This document shows, piece by piece, positions 18,885 through 29,289 of a DNA stretch of 64,000 bases. The notes under the pieces were generated by a model. The model was not told where the DNA came from, ran no database searches, and saw nothing but the letters and a program-made list of their open reading frames with translations. Where the stretch lies: NCBI GenBank assembly GCA_023300545.1, contig JALZVT010000031.1:34886-98885 (forward strand), read 5' to 3'. A program made the position numbers and the translations under genes. This DNA comes from Pseudomonadales bacterium. GTDB lineage: Bacteria; Pseudomonadota; Gammaproteobacteria; Pseudomonadales; Azotimanducaceae. Position 1 is the first letter of the stretch. Every line of letters begins with the position of its first letter.

Positions 18885-20145
18885 CAAGCGCAAGGCGCTT
18901 GGCATCTATTTTTATACGACAGCGCTCCTTGTCAGCACAGGCTTTCTGACCGCCTGCGGCGCAAACGGGATAGCCACAACGAGCGAGCGTGAACGCGCAA
19001 CAATAGCTAGCCACTCAAGCGCTCAGCCAACGCCTGAAAACGCCTACCGGCGGCGCTATTTGCAGGGTAATAGCCGGCACGGCTGGGAACCCGGCCAACT
19101 CGGCAAGCCCGAAGAATTCTGGAACCGCCGAGCCGATCGACTACCGGTGAATCCCGAATCAGCCGCGGTGACACGTTATCTCTCAGAGGTGTCTCGTAAG
19201 GACCCGAAAGACCCCGGCAGCGAGTTCTTCGGCCAGTTCGATCTGGGTAAAAAAGCCAAGGGCGAGAATTATTCGTTTCATATCCTCGAGTCTGACTCGA
19301 GCACACCGCGTTACGACTTTACTCTCCGCCTCACTAAAAACGGCTACCCGGCAGATGAGTTTTACGCGCCACATTGCGACCGTATCGCGATGCCCGTCCC
19401 CCCCAACGGTCGAATTCAGGGTGAGGCCGACTATCGCTGCACGGGCGATGGCGACTGCCATCTCTATGTGGTCGATGCGCAGAGCGGTCGCCTGTACGAA
19501 CAATGGCGCGCTGATAACCCCGGCTCGAACAAACGTGAGTATGCGGGGGGCTGCACTAACGTGTGGGACCTCAGCGTGCCGCAGGCAGACGATCTACGCG
19601 GGCTGTCTTGCACCTCGGCCAATGCCGCGGGCCTGCCCTATATTCCGCTGCTGGTGACCCCAGGTGAGATCAAGGCTGGGGTCATTCGTCATGCGCTTGC
19701 CTTCACACTGCCCAACGGTTGGGTTGAGCGCGATACTTACGCCCGCCCGGCCACCCACAACCCCTTGTCGAACCGAAATTGGGGACCAGCCGCCGAAGCC
19801 GCCGGACAGCCTATGCGCTATGGCTCGCACTTCCGCCTCGACCAGGGCTTTCGTATCTCTCCCCAGTGGCCCGCGTCATTGCGCGTGATACTGCAGGCGC
19901 TGAAAGACTACGGCATGTACCACATCGACGGCGGGCCTAGAATGATCATCACCAGCAACGATGCCTTTTCTGAGCACAGCTGGAACGATGCAGACATCGC
20001 TCTGAACCCGTACGACATGACAAGTATCGCCAAGCTGTCCTGGGAAAACTTCGAACTGGTGTCTGCTGAAGGCGCGGTTGGTTCGATGACTAGAAAGGTG
20101 TGTCAACGCAAGACTCAGGTCGAAAAAGCGCAGGATGTTAGATAA
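18859..20145 (+). CDS. Predicted outer-membrane lipoprotein, unknown function
   Basis: A 428-residue protein with a lipoprotein signal: basic NKRKALG, hydrophobic IYFYTTALLVSTGF and lipobox LTAC at Cys33, followed by Gly, so outer-membrane sorting is expected. ATG 18859 lies inside the last 26 nt of mltD; the frame also opens at 18808 but that would remove the signal. The mature part is rich in Tyr, Pro and paired Cys (HCDRI, DYRCTGDGDC). It has a recognisable segment (GEIKAGVIRHALAF, PATH, YGSHFRLDQGF, LKDYGMYHIDGG, ITSNDAF) that recurs in secreted hypothetical proteins of many bacteria. I cannot name a function. Coupling to mltD suggests an envelope role. A palindromic repeat begins 5 nt after the stop. 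Confidence 0.8.
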   Translation: MSTSLLPTNKRKALGIYFYTTALLVSTGFLTACGANGIATTSERERATIASHSSAQPTPENAYRRRYLQGNSRHGWEPGQLGKPEEFWNRRADRLPVNPESAAVTRYLSEVSRKDPKDPGSEFFGQFDLGKKAKGENYSFHILESDSSTPRYDFTLRLTKNGYPADEFYAPHCDRIAMPVPPNGRIQGEADYRCTGDGDCHLYVVDAQSGRLYEQWRADNPGSNKREYAGGCTNVWDLSVPQADDLRGLSCTSANAAGLPYIPLLVTPGEIKAGVIRHALAFTLPNGWVERDTYARPATHNPLSNRNWGPAAEAAGQPMRYGSHFRLDQGFRISPQWPASLRVILQALKDYGMYHIDGGPRMIITSNDAFSEHSWNDADIALNPYDMTSIAKLSWENFELVSAEGAVGSMTRKVCQRKTQVEKAQDVR

Positions 20146-20150
20146 CCGCT

Positions 20151-20174
20151 GGGGTCAGAATTAATTCTGACCCC
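20151..20174. repeat. GGGGTCAGA palindromic repeat, copy B
   Basis: A 24-nt perfect palindrome with arms GGGGTCAGAATT and AATTCTGACCCC, 5 nt after the lipoprotein stop and 41 nt before the ppiD stop, in a convergent junction. It is nearly identical to copy A at 9581. Confidence 0.85.
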
Positions 20175-20215
20175 TCAAATAAAATCGCGCTAAGCCCCAA
20201 TCCTCTCCCAATCCT

Positions 20216-22120
20216 CTAGAGCAAGCGCCGAATAGACGCTGTTTCACGCAGTGTCTGTTGAAAGCCAGAAAATTCAAGATCAGAACTCAGCCGGGTGATC
20301 TGATTCTTGACGGCTGCCAGTTCACTGTCGGTGAGCGTACCCTTTGAGCCATCTCTGACCGCGCTCACAACAACCAACGCCCGATCGCCATTAGCAAGAG
20401 TAGCCAGCCCTGCCGAACGGCCGCCTTCTGCTGGCCGATTGACCTCAAAAGCCTTCTGTACAATTTCTCGAGGGGCACCGGGCTGCTGGCGCCGCGAGCG
20501 CTCAATGCGAGCCCACTTCAGTCCAGCCTCATCAGCAATGGCGGTTGTTGCAGCACCTTCAAGCAAGCGCGCATACAGTGTTGCCGCCTGGCTCTCGATG
20601 GCGAGTTCTGCAGCATCCGATTTGAGCTTGGCAACAATGACCGGACGTACTTCGCTGAGCGGCTTTCTAGCGGGCTGTTGTTGCTCCGTCACGCGCATCA
20701 CAACCACCGAGTCGTCTGCGAGACGAATAGCTGGCGAATTGTAGCGGTCGTCAAGCACTTCAGTTTCAAACGCAGTGTTGCGTAGCGTCGCATCAGAAAA
20801 AATGCCGGCGCCATTGCTGCGACTAATGCCTGTTGCGGTTTGCAACTCAAGTCCAAATTCGCTGACCAGTTCGGCAAGGGAACCGCTCTCGCTATCACGG
20901 GAGGCCTCGTCCATTTTGGTCTGCAACTCGCTCAAACTGAGCAGGGCTGCTGAGCGGATTGCCTGGTTTTTAAGCAGTTCTTGTTGACTGGAAAAATCGG
21001 GATAACTGGTTTGTTCGCTATCAACCAGACTGATCAGATGCACGCCAAACTCGGTCACCACCGGGTCGGAGACGTCACCGACAGACAGGCCAAACAGGGC
21101 TTCCTCGAACGGTCCCACATAAACGCCCTTACCAGCAAAGCCCAGATCGCCCCCGTTGTCTTTTGACCCTAGATCCGTAGACAACTCGGCCGCCAATTGA
21201 GCGAACGACTCGCCCGCAGCAAGTCGCGCCTTTGCGCCGTTAACCACAGCAATCGCTGCTGCCTCGTCAACCTCTGAATCGACCTCAATCAAAATGTGCG
21301 AAGCGCGACGTCGCTCTTCCGGCTCAAATTCTGCTTTTGCGGCATCGTACTCAGCCTGCAGCATGTCTTGTGTCGGCGCGAACTGGTCATCACTGAGCAG
21401 CGTCGCGAGCGACTGACGAATGTACTCAACAGCCACCGTCTCTTCGGTCATGTAGTCAGGAATATTGGCTTCGTAATCAGCATCAATCTCGTCATCGGAG
21501 ATTTCCGCGGCCGCCTCCGCCACACTTTTTGCGACGGTCAGATAGGCGATATCTCTAGTTTGCCCAAACAATGCGGCGGCCTGCTCGAGCTCCCAGTCAA
21601 ACAGCACGGGTGTCGCACCAAAGCCCTCGCTCAGTTGACGCTGCACCAGCGAACCGGCTGTAAGCTCTTTGAAACGCACCGGTGTTAAACCGTTCTGCGA
21701 GAGCAACATGCGGTAAGTGTCGGGGTCGAACTCGCCATCAATTTGAAAATTTGGATCTGTTGTAAGGCTTTTGTCGACCTGATAGTCCGAGACAGCAAGG
21801 CCGATCTCGTCGGTCGCCTGCTCGAGCAATTTCTGCTCTACCAGCATGTCGAGCGAGGAGCCCTGTAGCAGCGCTGGATCAATCAGGTCGGGGTCTGCGT
21901 TGTCGCCAAACTGGGCGAGCATCTGGCGTCGACGACGCTCAACAAAGGCGTCGAGTTCCGTGCGGTATATCTCTGCGCCATTCACTTTCGCCGCTGATGG
22001 ATTCGAATTATCAAAAAAGTTGAACGCCCCAAAACCGAACGCGCAAAGCACAAAGATCAGTGAGCCAACGATAATTTTGAAAAACAGCGAATCACTTCGA
22101 TCGCGCATTTCCATCAACAT
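20216..22120 (-). CDS. ppiD: Periplasmic folding chaperone PpiD
   Basis: Inner-membrane-anchored peptidyl-prolyl isomerase-like chaperone that helps proteins leaving the Sec translocon. The 634-residue protein begins with a short cytoplasmic segment and one membrane helix (IIVGSLIFVLCAFGFGAFNFF), then a SurA-N-like region (AAKVNGAEIYRTELDAFV), and a parvulin domain near residues 275-380 (RRASHILIEVDSEVDE ... DLGFAGKGVYVGPFEEALF). Two more Met codons lie at residues 3 and 5, so the true start could be 6 or 12 nt later. A 7-bp hairpin (22144-22163, arms TGGGCGC/GCGCCCA) sits 24 nt before the start. The location after hupB matches the lon-hupB-ppiD order of relatives. Confidence 0.93.
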   Translation of the reverse strand: MLMEMRDRSDSLFFKIIVGSLIFVLCAFGFGAFNFFDNSNPSAAKVNGAEIYRTELDAFVERRRRQMLAQFGDNADPDLIDPALLQGSSLDMLVEQKLLEQATDEIGLAVSDYQVDKSLTTDPNFQIDGEFDPDTYRMLLSQNGLTPVRFKELTAGSLVQRQLSEGFGATPVLFDWELEQAAALFGQTRDIAYLTVAKSVAEAAAEISDDEIDADYEANIPDYMTEETVAVEYIRQSLATLLSDDQFAPTQDMLQAEYDAAKAEFEPEERRRASHILIEVDSEVDEAAAIAVVNGAKARLAAGESFAQLAAELSTDLGSKDNGGDLGFAGKGVYVGPFEEALFGLSVGDVSDPVVTEFGVHLISLVDSEQTSYPDFSSQQELLKNQAIRSAALLSLSELQTKMDEASRDSESGSLAELVSEFGLELQTATGISRSNGAGIFSDATLRNTAFETEVLDDRYNSPAIRLADDSVVVMRVTEQQQPARKPLSEVRPVIVAKLKSDAAELAIESQAATLYARLLEGAATTAIADEAGLKWARIERSRRQQPGAPREIVQKAFEVNRPAEGGRSAGLATLANGDRALVVVSAVRDGSKGTLTDSELAAVKNQITRLSSDLEFSGFQQTLRETASIRRLL

Positions 22121-22293
22121 GCAGAACTACCCCAGAATCAAGTTGGGCGCCCTAAAGCGCCCAGCAAAAAAATAAATCGTATTGTGTTTTTGGTGCCGAC
22201 TTAGAGCGGCCCTATCTCGCAACGAAGCTTGGCGTAGTTCGCAGGGGGCACCGTAGAACGTGCCTCGAGCGACTAGCGCCAGCTCCGAGGATC

Positions 22294-22321
22294 ACGGCAA
22301 GGCTTCGAAAAGCCTCGCCGT
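22294..22321 (-). terminator. Hairpin after hupB
   Basis: ACGGC-AGGCTT and AAGCCT-GCCGT form an 11-bp stem with one mismatch and a 4-nt loop, beginning 17 nt after the hupB stop. No T-run follows on the minus strand, so it may be an RNA-stabilising or Rho-assisted end rather than an intrinsic terminator. Confidence 0.45.
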
Positions 22322-22337
22322 TAGTCTCTGTTTGGCG

Positions 22338-22613
22338 TTAGCCGTTCAGAGCGTCTTTCAGCGCTTTGCCCGGCTTGAAGGCCGGCACTTTGGCGGCCGC
22401 AATTTCCAGCGGCTCGCCGGTGCGTGGATTGCGGCCCGTGCGTGCGGCCCGTTCGCGAACCATGAATGTACCAAAGCCTACCAATACAACAGGGTCTGCC
22501 TTTTGCAGAGACTTGGAAATGCCGTCAAGAGTCGCGTCGAGAGCGCGCGTCGCCGCAGCCTTAGAAATGTCTGCCGCTTCTGCGATCTCATCAACCAGTT
22601 CGTTTTTGTTCAC
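22338..22613 (-). CDS. hupB: DNA-binding protein HU (beta type)
   Basis: Small nucleoid protein that bends DNA. The 91-residue product starts [20 protein letters not shown] and contains the DNA-binding beta-arm signature [20 protein letters not shown], with the intercalating Pro in NPRTGE. Length equals E. coli HU. A good promoter is present upstream (22691-22719). Its place between lon and ppiD is conserved in Pseudomonas and E. coli. Confidence 0.97.
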   Translation of the reverse strand: MNKNELVDEIAEAADISKAAATRALDATLDGISKSLQKADPVVLVGFGTFMVRERAARTGRNPRTGEPLEIAAAKVPAFKPGKALKDALNG

Positions 22614-22690
22614 TATTGAACCTCAAGTGGAAAAGTAAAAATGGCCTCGCGAGCCAACGGCCGCGAGCTACCTCGAAAATCTACTGCGGC

Positions 22691-22719
22691 GTTATACCAA
22701 TCGCCGTTGCCGCAAGCAA
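22691..22719 (-). promoter_or_regulatory. hupB promoter
   Basis: On the minus strand TTGCTT, a 17-nt spacer and TATAAC (five of six matches) preceded by TGG, an extended -10. The start would fall about 70 nt before the hupB ATG. Confidence 0.55.
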
Positions 22720-22728
22720 TACCAAGCG

Positions 22729-25167
22729 TTAGTGCGGACTAACCGGCTGGTCCTTGCCGGCTGGCCCATTTTTCTTCTTCGAGACCGTCGCAACCGCCTC
22801 TGAATCGGTGCTGGTAGCGTCCTGTAAGCGGGCTACCGGCATGCGTTCAAGGGCAATTTCGAGCACTTGATCCATCCATTTCACAGGACAAATTGTTAGA
22901 TTTTCCTTGACGTTATCGGGTATTTCTTTCAAATCACGTTCATTCTCGAACGGTATGATGACGGTTCGAATTCCACCGCGATGGGCTGCCAGCAATTTCT
23001 CTTTCAAACCGCCAATTGGCAGCACTTGGCCACGCAAAGTTATTTCTCCGGTCATCGCCACATCTGCTCGCACGGGAATACCTGCCAGCACCGAAACCAT
23101 CGCGGTACACATGCCAATTCCGGCGCTAGGACCGTCTTTCGGCGTTGCGCCTTCAGGCACGTGAATGTGAATATCGCGAACTTCGTGGAAATCCGCGTCG
23201 ATGCCCAGAACTTCAGCCCGGCTGCGCACGAACGTCAGAGCCGCCTGAATAGACTCCTGCATGACGTCACCCAATGACCCTGTTTTGGTCTGCCTGCCCT
23301 TCCCAGGCACGCTCACAGCCTCGATGCTAAGGAGTTCGCCACCCACCGATGTCCAAGCAAGCCCTGTCACAATGCCGACCTGATTGGTCTCTTCTGCTAG
23401 CCCGTAGCTGTATCTACGCACGCCGTTGTAGTGCTCGATCAGATCCGCATCGATCACCGAATTGGCCGTATCTTTGTCGAGCGCTTGTTCAGTCACAATC
23501 TTGCGGCAGAGTTTTGCAACCTCACGCTCCAGACCGCGCACACCCGCTTCTCGGGTGTAATAGCGCACCAGTTGTAGCAGCGCAGCGTCGTCGATGGCGA
23601 GCTCGGCAGATTTCAAGCCATTTTGCTTTTTCTGCTTGGGCACCAGATAGCGTGACGCAATATTCAACTTCTCGTCTTCGGTGTAACCCGGCAAGCGGAT
23701 CACTTCCATCCGATCAAGCAGCGCTGGCGGGATATTCATCGAGTTGGATGTGCAGACAAAAAACACGTCCGACAGATCGTAGTCTACTTCGAGATAATGA
23801 TCGTTAAATGCATGATTTTGCTCAGGATCTAAAACCTCGAGAAGGGCTGAAGCAGGATCGCCTCGCATGTCCATACCCATCTTGTCGATCTCATCAAGCA
23901 AGAACAGCGGATTGCGCACGCCCACTTTTGACAGCTTCTGCACCACCTTGCCCGGCATGGAACCAATGTAGGTACGTCGGTGCCCACGAATTTCAGCCTC
24001 GTCTCTAACGCCACCCAGCGCCATACGCACAAACTGGCGATTGGTGGCCCGAGCAATGGATTCGCCCAGGGACGTCTTACCGACGCCCGGCGGGCCCACC
24101 AGACAGAGCACAGAGCCCTTCACGCGCTTTACGCGGGACTGCACGGCAAGGTACTCAATGATGCGCTCTTTCACGTCCTCGAGGCCGTAATGGTCAGCAT
24201 CGAGGATATCTTGAGCTTGCCGCAGATCCCGGCGAATCTTGCTCTTCTTTTTCCAAGGCACGCTGACCAGCCAGTCGAGATAGCTGCGCACAACCGTCGC
24301 CTCGGCCGACATCGGCGACATCGCCTTGAGTTTGCTCAGCTCACCCTTCGCCTTTTCTTTGGCTTCCTTTGGCAGGCCGTTCTCTTCAATCTGCCGGGCG
24401 AGTTCGTCTATCTCGCTGGGCGCATCGTCCAGATCACCCAATTCTTTTTGAATCGCCTTCATCTGCTCGTTCAGATAGTACTCGCGCTGAGACTTTTCCA
24501 TCTGCTTCTTAACACGGCCACGAATCTTCTTTTCCATTCGGAACAGATCAATTTCGCTTTCCATGAGCCCCAGCAGCAAGTCCATCCGCGGCTCAAACTC
24601 AGATGCCTCAAGCACTTTCTGACGATCTTCAAGGCCAAGTGAAAGCTGCGCCGCAATCGTATCAATCAGGCGCCCCGGGTCATCGATACTCGCAAGCGAT
24701 GACATCACCTCTTGCGGAATCTTTTTTGACACTTTGACGTACTTTTCGAGTTGACTGGTGAGTGAACGCACCATGCCTTCCCGATCCCGATCTTCAACCG
24801 TCGGCTCGGGAATCAAGGCCACCTGAGCCGTGAGGTAGTTCGCCTCATCAGCCAGCGCGACAACCTGGGCTCGGGAACCACCTTCTACCAAAACCTTCAC
24901 GGTGCCATCAGGCAGTTTCAACAACTGCAACAGCGTGGCGACCGTGCCCACATCAAATAGATCTTGCTGCTCAGGCTTCTCACTATCAGGGTCACGCTTG
25001 GCGACCAGCAACACCTGCTTGTCTTTTGCCATAGCGGCTTCCAGCGCCGCAATCGAGCTCTCGGTACCGACAAACAGTGGGTGCACGCCATGCGGATATA
25101 CCACCATGTCACGCAGGGGCAATACCGGTACCCAATCTGCAACGGCCTGCTCTTGTGAATCACTCAT
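22729..25167 (-). CDS. lon: ATP-dependent protease Lon
   Basis: Cytoplasmic AAA+ protease degrading misfolded and regulatory proteins. The 812-residue chain has the N-terminal LON substrate domain ([20 protein letters not shown]), the AAA+ domain with Walker [14 protein letters not shown] and Walker [11 protein letters not shown], and the protease domain with the catalytic Ser in [12 protein letters not shown] and Lys in [14 protein letters not shown]. The C-terminal tail is about 25 residues longer than in E. coli and rich in Ser, Lys and Asp. GGGAG lies about 10 nt before ATG 25167. A sigma-32-type promoter lies at 25313-25340 and a TATACT box at 25247-25252. Confidence 0.98.
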   Translation of the reverse strand: MSDSQEQAVADWVPVLPLRDMVVYPHGVHPLFVGTESSIAALEAAMAKDKQVLLVAKRDPDSEKPEQQDLFDVGTVATLLQLLKLPDGTVKVLVEGGSRAQVVALADEANYLTAQVALIPEPTVEDRDREGMVRSLTSQLEKYVKVSKKIPQEVMSSLASIDDPGRLIDTIAAQLSLGLEDRQKVLEASEFEPRMDLLLGLMESEIDLFRMEKKIRGRVKKQMEKSQREYYLNEQMKAIQKELGDLDDAPSEIDELARQIEENGLPKEAKEKAKGELSKLKAMSPMSAEATVVRSYLDWLVSVPWKKKSKIRRDLRQAQDILDADHYGLEDVKERIIEYLAVQSRVKRVKGSVLCLVGPPGVGKTSLGESIARATNRQFVRMALGGVRDEAEIRGHRRTYIGSMPGKVVQKLSKVGVRNPLFLLDEIDKMGMDMRGDPASALLEVLDPEQNHAFNDHYLEVDYDLSDVFFVCTSNSMNIPPALLDRMEVIRLPGYTEDEKLNIASRYLVPKQKKQNGLKSAELAIDDAALLQLVRYYTREAGVRGLEREVAKLCRKIVTEQALDKDTANSVIDADLIEHYNGVRRYSYGLAEETNQVGIVTGLAWTSVGGELLSIEAVSVPGKGRQTKTGSLGDVMQESIQAALTFVRSRAEVLGIDADFHEVRDIHIHVPEGATPKDGPSAGIGMCTAMVSVLAGIPVRADVAMTGEITLRGQVLPIGGLKEKLLAAHRGGIRTVIIPFENERDLKEIPDNVKENLTICPVKWMDQVLEIALERMPVARLQDATSTDSEAVATVSKKKNGPAGKDQPVSPH

Positions 25168-25246
25168 CAGTTAAAACTCCCAGCGGCTCGGCGCACGTGT
25201 TGAGGCACCAAACTAGAAAAACAAACGCCAATCGGTTGCTGCAAGA

Positions 25247-25252
25247 AGTATA
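25247..25252 (-). promoter_or_regulatory. Possible housekeeping -10 box of lon
   Basis: TATACT on the minus strand, 80 nt before the lon start. The region 17 nt upstream (AGGTTG) is a poor -35 box, so this is a weak call. Confidence 0.3.
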
Positions 25253-25312
25253 GGTCACACAGCAACGCACAACCTGCTGTTACGGGACAGTTGGTTTGAC
25301 GGGTAGGAATGG

Positions 25313-25340
25313 ATATGGGGGCATCTTGTCGATTAACAAG
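25313..25340 (-). promoter_or_regulatory. Heat-shock (sigma-32) promoter of lon
   Basis: On the minus strand CTTGTTA (25334-25340), 13 nt, then CCCCATAT (25313-25320). The consensus is CTTGAAA and CCCCATNT. The downstream box is a full match and the upstream box matches five of seven. The spacing equals that of the htpG promoter in this window. It would give a leader of about 140 nt. Confidence 0.6.
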
Positions 25341-25362
25341 CCCGCGGATGGGTATTCTTAAC

Positions 25363-25387
25363 AGCCGCCCGTACAGAGCGGGCGACT
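25363..25387 (-). terminator. Hairpin after clpX
   Basis: AGTCGCCCG and CGGGCGGCT form a 9-bp GC-rich stem with a 7-nt loop starting 14 nt after the clpX stop. No long T-run follows, so termination may be partial. The lon sigma-32 promoter begins about 20 nt further on. Confidence 0.45.
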
Positions 25388-25401
25388 GCCGCGCGGCTAG
25401 C

Positions 25402-26685
25402 CTACTCTTCGGGGGCCGCTTTTGCCTGATCGACATTTTCGTAGATCAACATGGGCTCACTTTCGCCCTTGATCACGCTCTCATCAATCACAACCTTGCT
25501 GACACCGTCCGTTGAGGGCAGGTCGTACATGGTTTGGAGCAGAACCGCTTCTAAAATGGAGCGAAGTCCGCGAGCACCGGTCTTGCGTTCCATAGCCTTG
25601 TGGGCCACCGCACGGAGCGCATCTTCACGGAAGTCGACGTCTACGCCTTCCATTTCGAACAGCTTGGTGAACTGCTTGGTGAGCGAGTTCTTTGGCTCGG
25701 TCAAGATCTGGATCAGCGCGCCTGTATCGAGCTCTTCGAGCGTTGCCACAACGGGCAGCCGACCGACAAACTCAGGGATCAAGCCGTATTTGATCAGATC
25801 TTCTGGCTCTACTCGACGTAAGGTCTCGCCGATGTTGGTTTTGTCCTCTTCGCTCTTCACCTCGGCACCGAAGCCGATGCCGCTTTTGTCGGACCGATCG
25901 TTGATGACTTTGTCGAGGCCCGCAAAGGCGCCACCACAGATAAAGAGGATATTCGCCGTGTCGACCTGCAGGAATTCCTGCTGAGGATGCTTTCGGCCAC
26001 CCTGGGGTGGTACCGAGGCGATAGTGCCTTCGATCAACTTCAACAGTGCCTGCTGCACACCCTCGCCCGAGACGTCACGGGTAATAGAGGGATTGTCAGA
26101 TTTGCGTGAAATCTTGTCGATCTCATCAATATAGACAATACCGACCTGAGCACGATCAACATCGTAGTCGCACTTTTGCAGCAACTTTTGAATGATGTTC
26201 TCAACGTCTTCGCCGACATAACCCGCCTCGGTCAGCGTGGTGGCGTCAGCGATCGTGAACGGCACATCGAGCAACCGTGCGAGGGTTTCTGCGAGCAGTG
26301 TCTTGCCGCAACCCGTTGGACCAATCAGCAATATGTTCGACTTGGACAGTTCCACGTCGTCTTTTTTGCCGTTGTAGTTAAGGCGCTTGTAGTGGTTATA
26401 AACCGCTACCGCGAGCACGCGCTTGGCGTGGGCCTGACCGATGACGTAATCATTCAGCGTGCCGTTAATTTCATGCGGCACAGGCAGCCGGGTTTCGCCG
26501 GTTGACTCGGTACTTTCCGCAACTTCTTCACGAATAATGTCATTGCAAAGTTCGACGCACTCATCGCATACAAAAACAGATGGACCTGCAATTAATTTGC
26601 GTACTTCGTGCTGACTTTTTCCACAGAAAGAGCAATACAGCAATTTGCTGGAATCATCACCTTTTCCGCCTTGATCGTCCGCCAT
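25402..26685 (-). CDS. clpX: ClpXP protease ATP-binding subunit ClpX
   Basis: AAA+ unfoldase that feeds proteins, including ssrA-tagged ones, to ClpP. The 427-residue product has the zinc-binding domain with C18, C21, C40 and C43 ([11 protein letters not shown] ... CDEC), Walker [16 protein letters not shown], the [15 protein letters not shown] pore-1 loop, Walker [11 protein letters not shown], and the IGF loop that docks on ClpP, here SGIGFGAEV. Length matches E. coli ClpX (424). It lies 177 nt after clpP. A perfect CTTGAAA occurs in that gap (26737-26743 on the minus strand) without a convincing -10. Confidence 0.98.
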   Translation of the reverse strand: MADDQGGKGDDSSKLLYCSFCGKSQHEVRKLIAGPSVFVCDECVELCNDIIREEVAESTESTGETRLPVPHEINGTLNDYVIGQAHAKRVLAVAVYNHYKRLNYNGKKDDVELSKSNILLIGPTGCGKTLLAETLARLLDVPFTIADATTLTEAGYVGEDVENIIQKLLQKCDYDVDRAQVGIVYIDEIDKISRKSDNPSITRDVSGEGVQQALLKLIEGTIASVPPQGGRKHPQQEFLQVDTANILFICGGAFAGLDKVINDRSDKSGIGFGAEVKSEEDKTNIGETLRRVEPEDLIKYGLIPEFVGRLPVVATLEELDTGALIQILTEPKNSLTKQFTKLFEMEGVDVDFREDALRAVAHKAMERKTGARGLRSILEAVLLQTMYDLPSTDGVSKVVIDESVIKGESEPMLIYENVDQAKAAPEE

Positions 26686-26862
26686 AAAACCCTCAGATTA
26701 CGTTTGCCTGCTTACAGTGCTGGCATTGAGTCTATTTTTCAAGCCCCCACCCATCGCGTCGAGACACGCGGCTCCTTTGGAGTGTGCGGGCGGTTCAGCT
26801 AACCGTATCGACTGCCCCTTTGCCCACGCGGCTTAAGCGCGTGAACAGAGCACCTTGCGCAG

Positions 26863-27510
26863 CTAACTTGGCTTTTTAGCGAGCTTGGGTCGCGGATGCT
26901 GAACTTTGTCGATGAGGCCATATTTGGCGCTTTCTTCCGCAGTCATCCAGTAATCGCGATCGGTGTCTTTGGCAATCTGCTCTGCCGTGTGATTGGTGTG
27001 ATCAGCCAGAATGTTGTTGAGCTGCTCACGCATCGCCAATATTTCTTTGGCGTGGATTGCAATCTCCGCTGCGGTTCCTCGCGCACCGCCAATGGCAGGC
27101 TGGTGAATCATCATGCGGGAATTAGGCAGCGCGAACCGCTTACCCTCTGCGCCTGCCGCCAGCAGAAACGCACCCATTGAGGCGGCCTGGCCAACACACA
27201 TGGTGCTCACGTCACAACGCAAAAACTGCATGGTGTCGTAGATAGACAAACCAGCGGTAACTGAACCACCCGGAGAGTTAATGTAAAGGTGAATGTCTTT
27301 GTCAGGGTTTTCTGATTCCAGGAACAACAGTTGCGCCACAACGAGATTGGCAACATGGTCTTCAACCGGTCCGACCAAGAAGACAATGCGATCTTTCAGC
27401 AGCCTGGAATAGATGTCATAGGATCGCTCGCCTCTCGACGACTGTTCGACAACCATAGGCACCATGCCCAAAGCAGAGTTGTCAGACGGGATAGAGAAGT
27501 CACTACTCAT
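26863..27510 (-). CDS. clpP: ClpP protease proteolytic subunit
   Basis: Serine peptidase forming the 14-subunit chamber used by ClpX and ClpA. In 215 residues the catalytic Ser111 ([10 protein letters not shown]) and His136 ([10 protein letters not shown]) fall at the same numbers as in E. coli, with the catalytic Asp in KDTDRDYWM. An N-terminal propeptide of about 14 residues is expected to be removed. Its ATG overlaps the tig stop by 4 nt, coupling it to trigger factor. Confidence 0.98.
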   Translation of the reverse strand: MSSDFSIPSDNSALGMVPMVVEQSSRGERSYDIYSRLLKDRIVFLVGPVEDHVANLVVAQLLFLESENPDKDIHLYINSPGGSVTAGLSIYDTMQFLRCDVSTMCVGQAASMGAFLLAAGAEGKRFALPNSRMMIHQPAIGGARGTAAEIAIHAKEILAMREQLNNILADHTNHTAEQIAKDTDRDYWMTAEESAKYGLIDKVQHPRPKLAKKPS

Positions 27511-28871
27511 TTATCGTTGTCCTGTTCGTTAGCGGCGCTATCATCTTCATCTGCATCCAGAGAAGGGATAGCGGTTCCGGCAACCACACTCTCATAGGTG
27601 GCTTCAATAGTCTCGATTTTGGCTGATTCGAGAATATGATCAATGACCTGATCCTCAATCACCGCCATCTGTATCTGCTGCAGTTGCTCTTCGTTCGAAT
27701 AATAGTAGTTCACAACCTGTTCTGGTTGCGCGTAGGGCTCGGCAATTGTCTCGATCCGAGCACGAACTTTCTCAGCATCTGCCTCGATTTCAGCAATATT
27801 AGTGATTTCGTTCAAAACCAGCCCTACCGTGACGCGCTTCTGGGCTTCATCCCGGAACAGCTCGTCATCAAAGCCAGGCAACGCTTGATCATTTCCGTAC
27901 ATCTGTAGCTGCTGCATCATGCGCTGCTTGAGCGCCTCAATCTCTTTGGCAACCAGGGTGTCAGGCAACTGCACTTCGTGCAGCTTAGTCAGCTCATCAA
28001 GCACCTGACCTTTAACGGCGTTTGTGACGGCCGTCTGCATTTCACGCCCCATGTTGGCGCGAACCTCGGTACGGAAGGCCTCCAGCGTGCCCTCCTCAAC
28101 GCCAAACTCCTTGATAAACGCTTCATCAAGCTCCGGCACATTGCGAGCGCTGACTTCCTGCATCGTTAATTCGAAGGTCACGGTCTGACCTTGCAGATCT
28201 TCAGCCTGATAATTGTCCGGGAAGGTGGCATCAAAGGTCTTGTTTTCGCCGGCAGCAAGACCACGGGCATTGGTGTCAAAATCTTCGATCATCTGACCGG
28301 CACCGATCTCGAATTCAATGCCTTCACCCTGGCCACCAGGAAATTCAACACCGTCCCGGGTGCCCCGAAAATCAACCTTAACCTGGTCACCTTCGGCAGC
28401 CGCGCGCTCAACGGGCTCCCAAGCGGCGCGTTGATCGCGCAGCTTGATGGCCATCGCATCAACATCGGCCTCGGTAATAGCGGCTTCGGGTCGCTTGACC
28501 TCAATCTTCGACAGGTCGCCAACCGCAATATTGGGGAAAACTTCGAAGGTTGCGGTGAATTCGAAATCTATGCCCGGATCCATCTTCACCACTTCCAGGC
28601 TCGGTGGCCCGGCTGGTGAGAACGATTCAGCGGTAATCGCTTCCATGAAGGTCGACTGCATCAACTCGCCAGCGACCTCAGCGCGCACCGACGGCCCAAA
28701 CCGACGACGCACTTCTTTCATCGGCACACGGCCATTGCGAAAGCCGGGTAAGCGAACTTGCTTGGCCGCATTGCCGAGACGATCAGTGATCTGCCCCTCA
28801 AACGTCTCGGAGGGCACCGAGATCGTTAAACGCCGCTCAAGGTTGGTTGTAGTCTCAATCGAAATATTCAT
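27507..28871 (-). CDS. tig: Trigger factor
   Basis: Ribosome-bound chaperone and prolyl isomerase for nascent chains. The 454-residue protein has the N-terminal ribosome-binding region with the signature [10 protein letters not shown] (family GFRxGKxP), the FKBP-type domain ([15 protein letters not shown]) and the C-terminal chaperone arms. The last 20 residues are acidic. ATG 28871 ([15 protein letters not shown]) is the family start; an upstream in-frame start at 28895 has no support. A TATACT box lies at 28907-28912 on the minus strand. First protein gene after the tRNA cluster. Confidence 0.96.
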   Translation of the reverse strand: MNISIETTTNLERRLTISVPSETFEGQITDRLGNAAKQVRLPGFRNGRVPMKEVRRRFGPSVRAEVAGELMQSTFMEAITAESFSPAGPPSLEVVKMDPGIDFEFTATFEVFPNIAVGDLSKIEVKRPEAAITEADVDAMAIKLRDQRAAWEPVERAAAEGDQVKVDFRGTRDGVEFPGGQGEGIEFEIGAGQMIEDFDTNARGLAAGENKTFDATFPDNYQAEDLQGQTVTFELTMQEVSARNVPELDEAFIKEFGVEEGTLEAFRTEVRANMGREMQTAVTNAVKGQVLDELTKLHEVQLPDTLVAKEIEALKQRMMQQLQMYGNDQALPGFDDELFRDEAQKRVTVGLVLNEITNIAEIEADAEKVRARIETIAEPYAQPEQVVNYYYSNEEQLQQIQMAVIEDQVIDHILESAKIETIEATYESVVAGTAIPSLDADEDDSAANEQDNDK

Positions 28872-28957
28872 TAACGCTGAAATCCGCAGGGCCAATGCCC
28901 GTTACAAGTATAGAAAGTGGGGGTTATGACCAAAATCGTTGATCAGCAAGTGAAATA

Positions 28958-29034
28958 TGGGGTGGACGATGGGGTTCGAACCCACGACCGCCGGCATCAC
29001 AAGCCGGAGCTCTACCAACTGAGCTACGCCCACC
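28958..29034 (-). tRNA. tRNA-His (GTG)
   Basis: Cloverleaf read on the minus strand with anticodon GTG in the loop TTGTGAT, acceptor GTGGGCG/CGTCCAC, T loop TTCGAAC and CCA encoded. An extra 5' G (position -1, base 29034) faces C73, the identity element of histidine tRNA. It is the last of three tRNAs, 86 nt before tig. Confidence 0.97.
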
Positions 29035-29093
29035 ATAAATCGGTGTCTTTCCTACCCATCCCGGCCAAACTCTCCCCCAGAAGACGCGAGGGG

Positions 29094-29170
29094 TGGTACG
29101 CCCGGCAGGACTTGAACCTGCAACCCTCGGCTTAGAAGGCCGATGCTCTATCCAGTTGAGCTACGGGCGC
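29094..29170 (-). tRNA. tRNA-Arg (TCT)
   Basis: Cloverleaf with anticodon TCT in loop CTTCTAA, stem TCGGC/GCCGA, T arm GCAGG-TTCAAGT-CCTGC and encoded CCA. The acceptor is GCGCCCG/CGGGCGT, so position 1-72 is a G-U wobble instead of the usual G-C; A73 follows. All other stems are intact. Confidence 0.95.
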
Positions 29171-29289
29171 ATGGCTTACCGGGTAACCGCTGCTTTGCTG
29201 GCGCGACCCGCGCCCATGGTGTGAGAGCGCGACTCCGGCCAACCTCAGCAAAACTAGCCGTACTGAGATAAACTCAGAAAGACGAAAAT

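Noticed and set aside
26716..26743. Sigma-32 promoter upstream of clpX
   Set aside because: CTTGAAA is perfect, but the sequence 13 nt downstream (CCAGCACT) matches the CCCCATNT box poorly.
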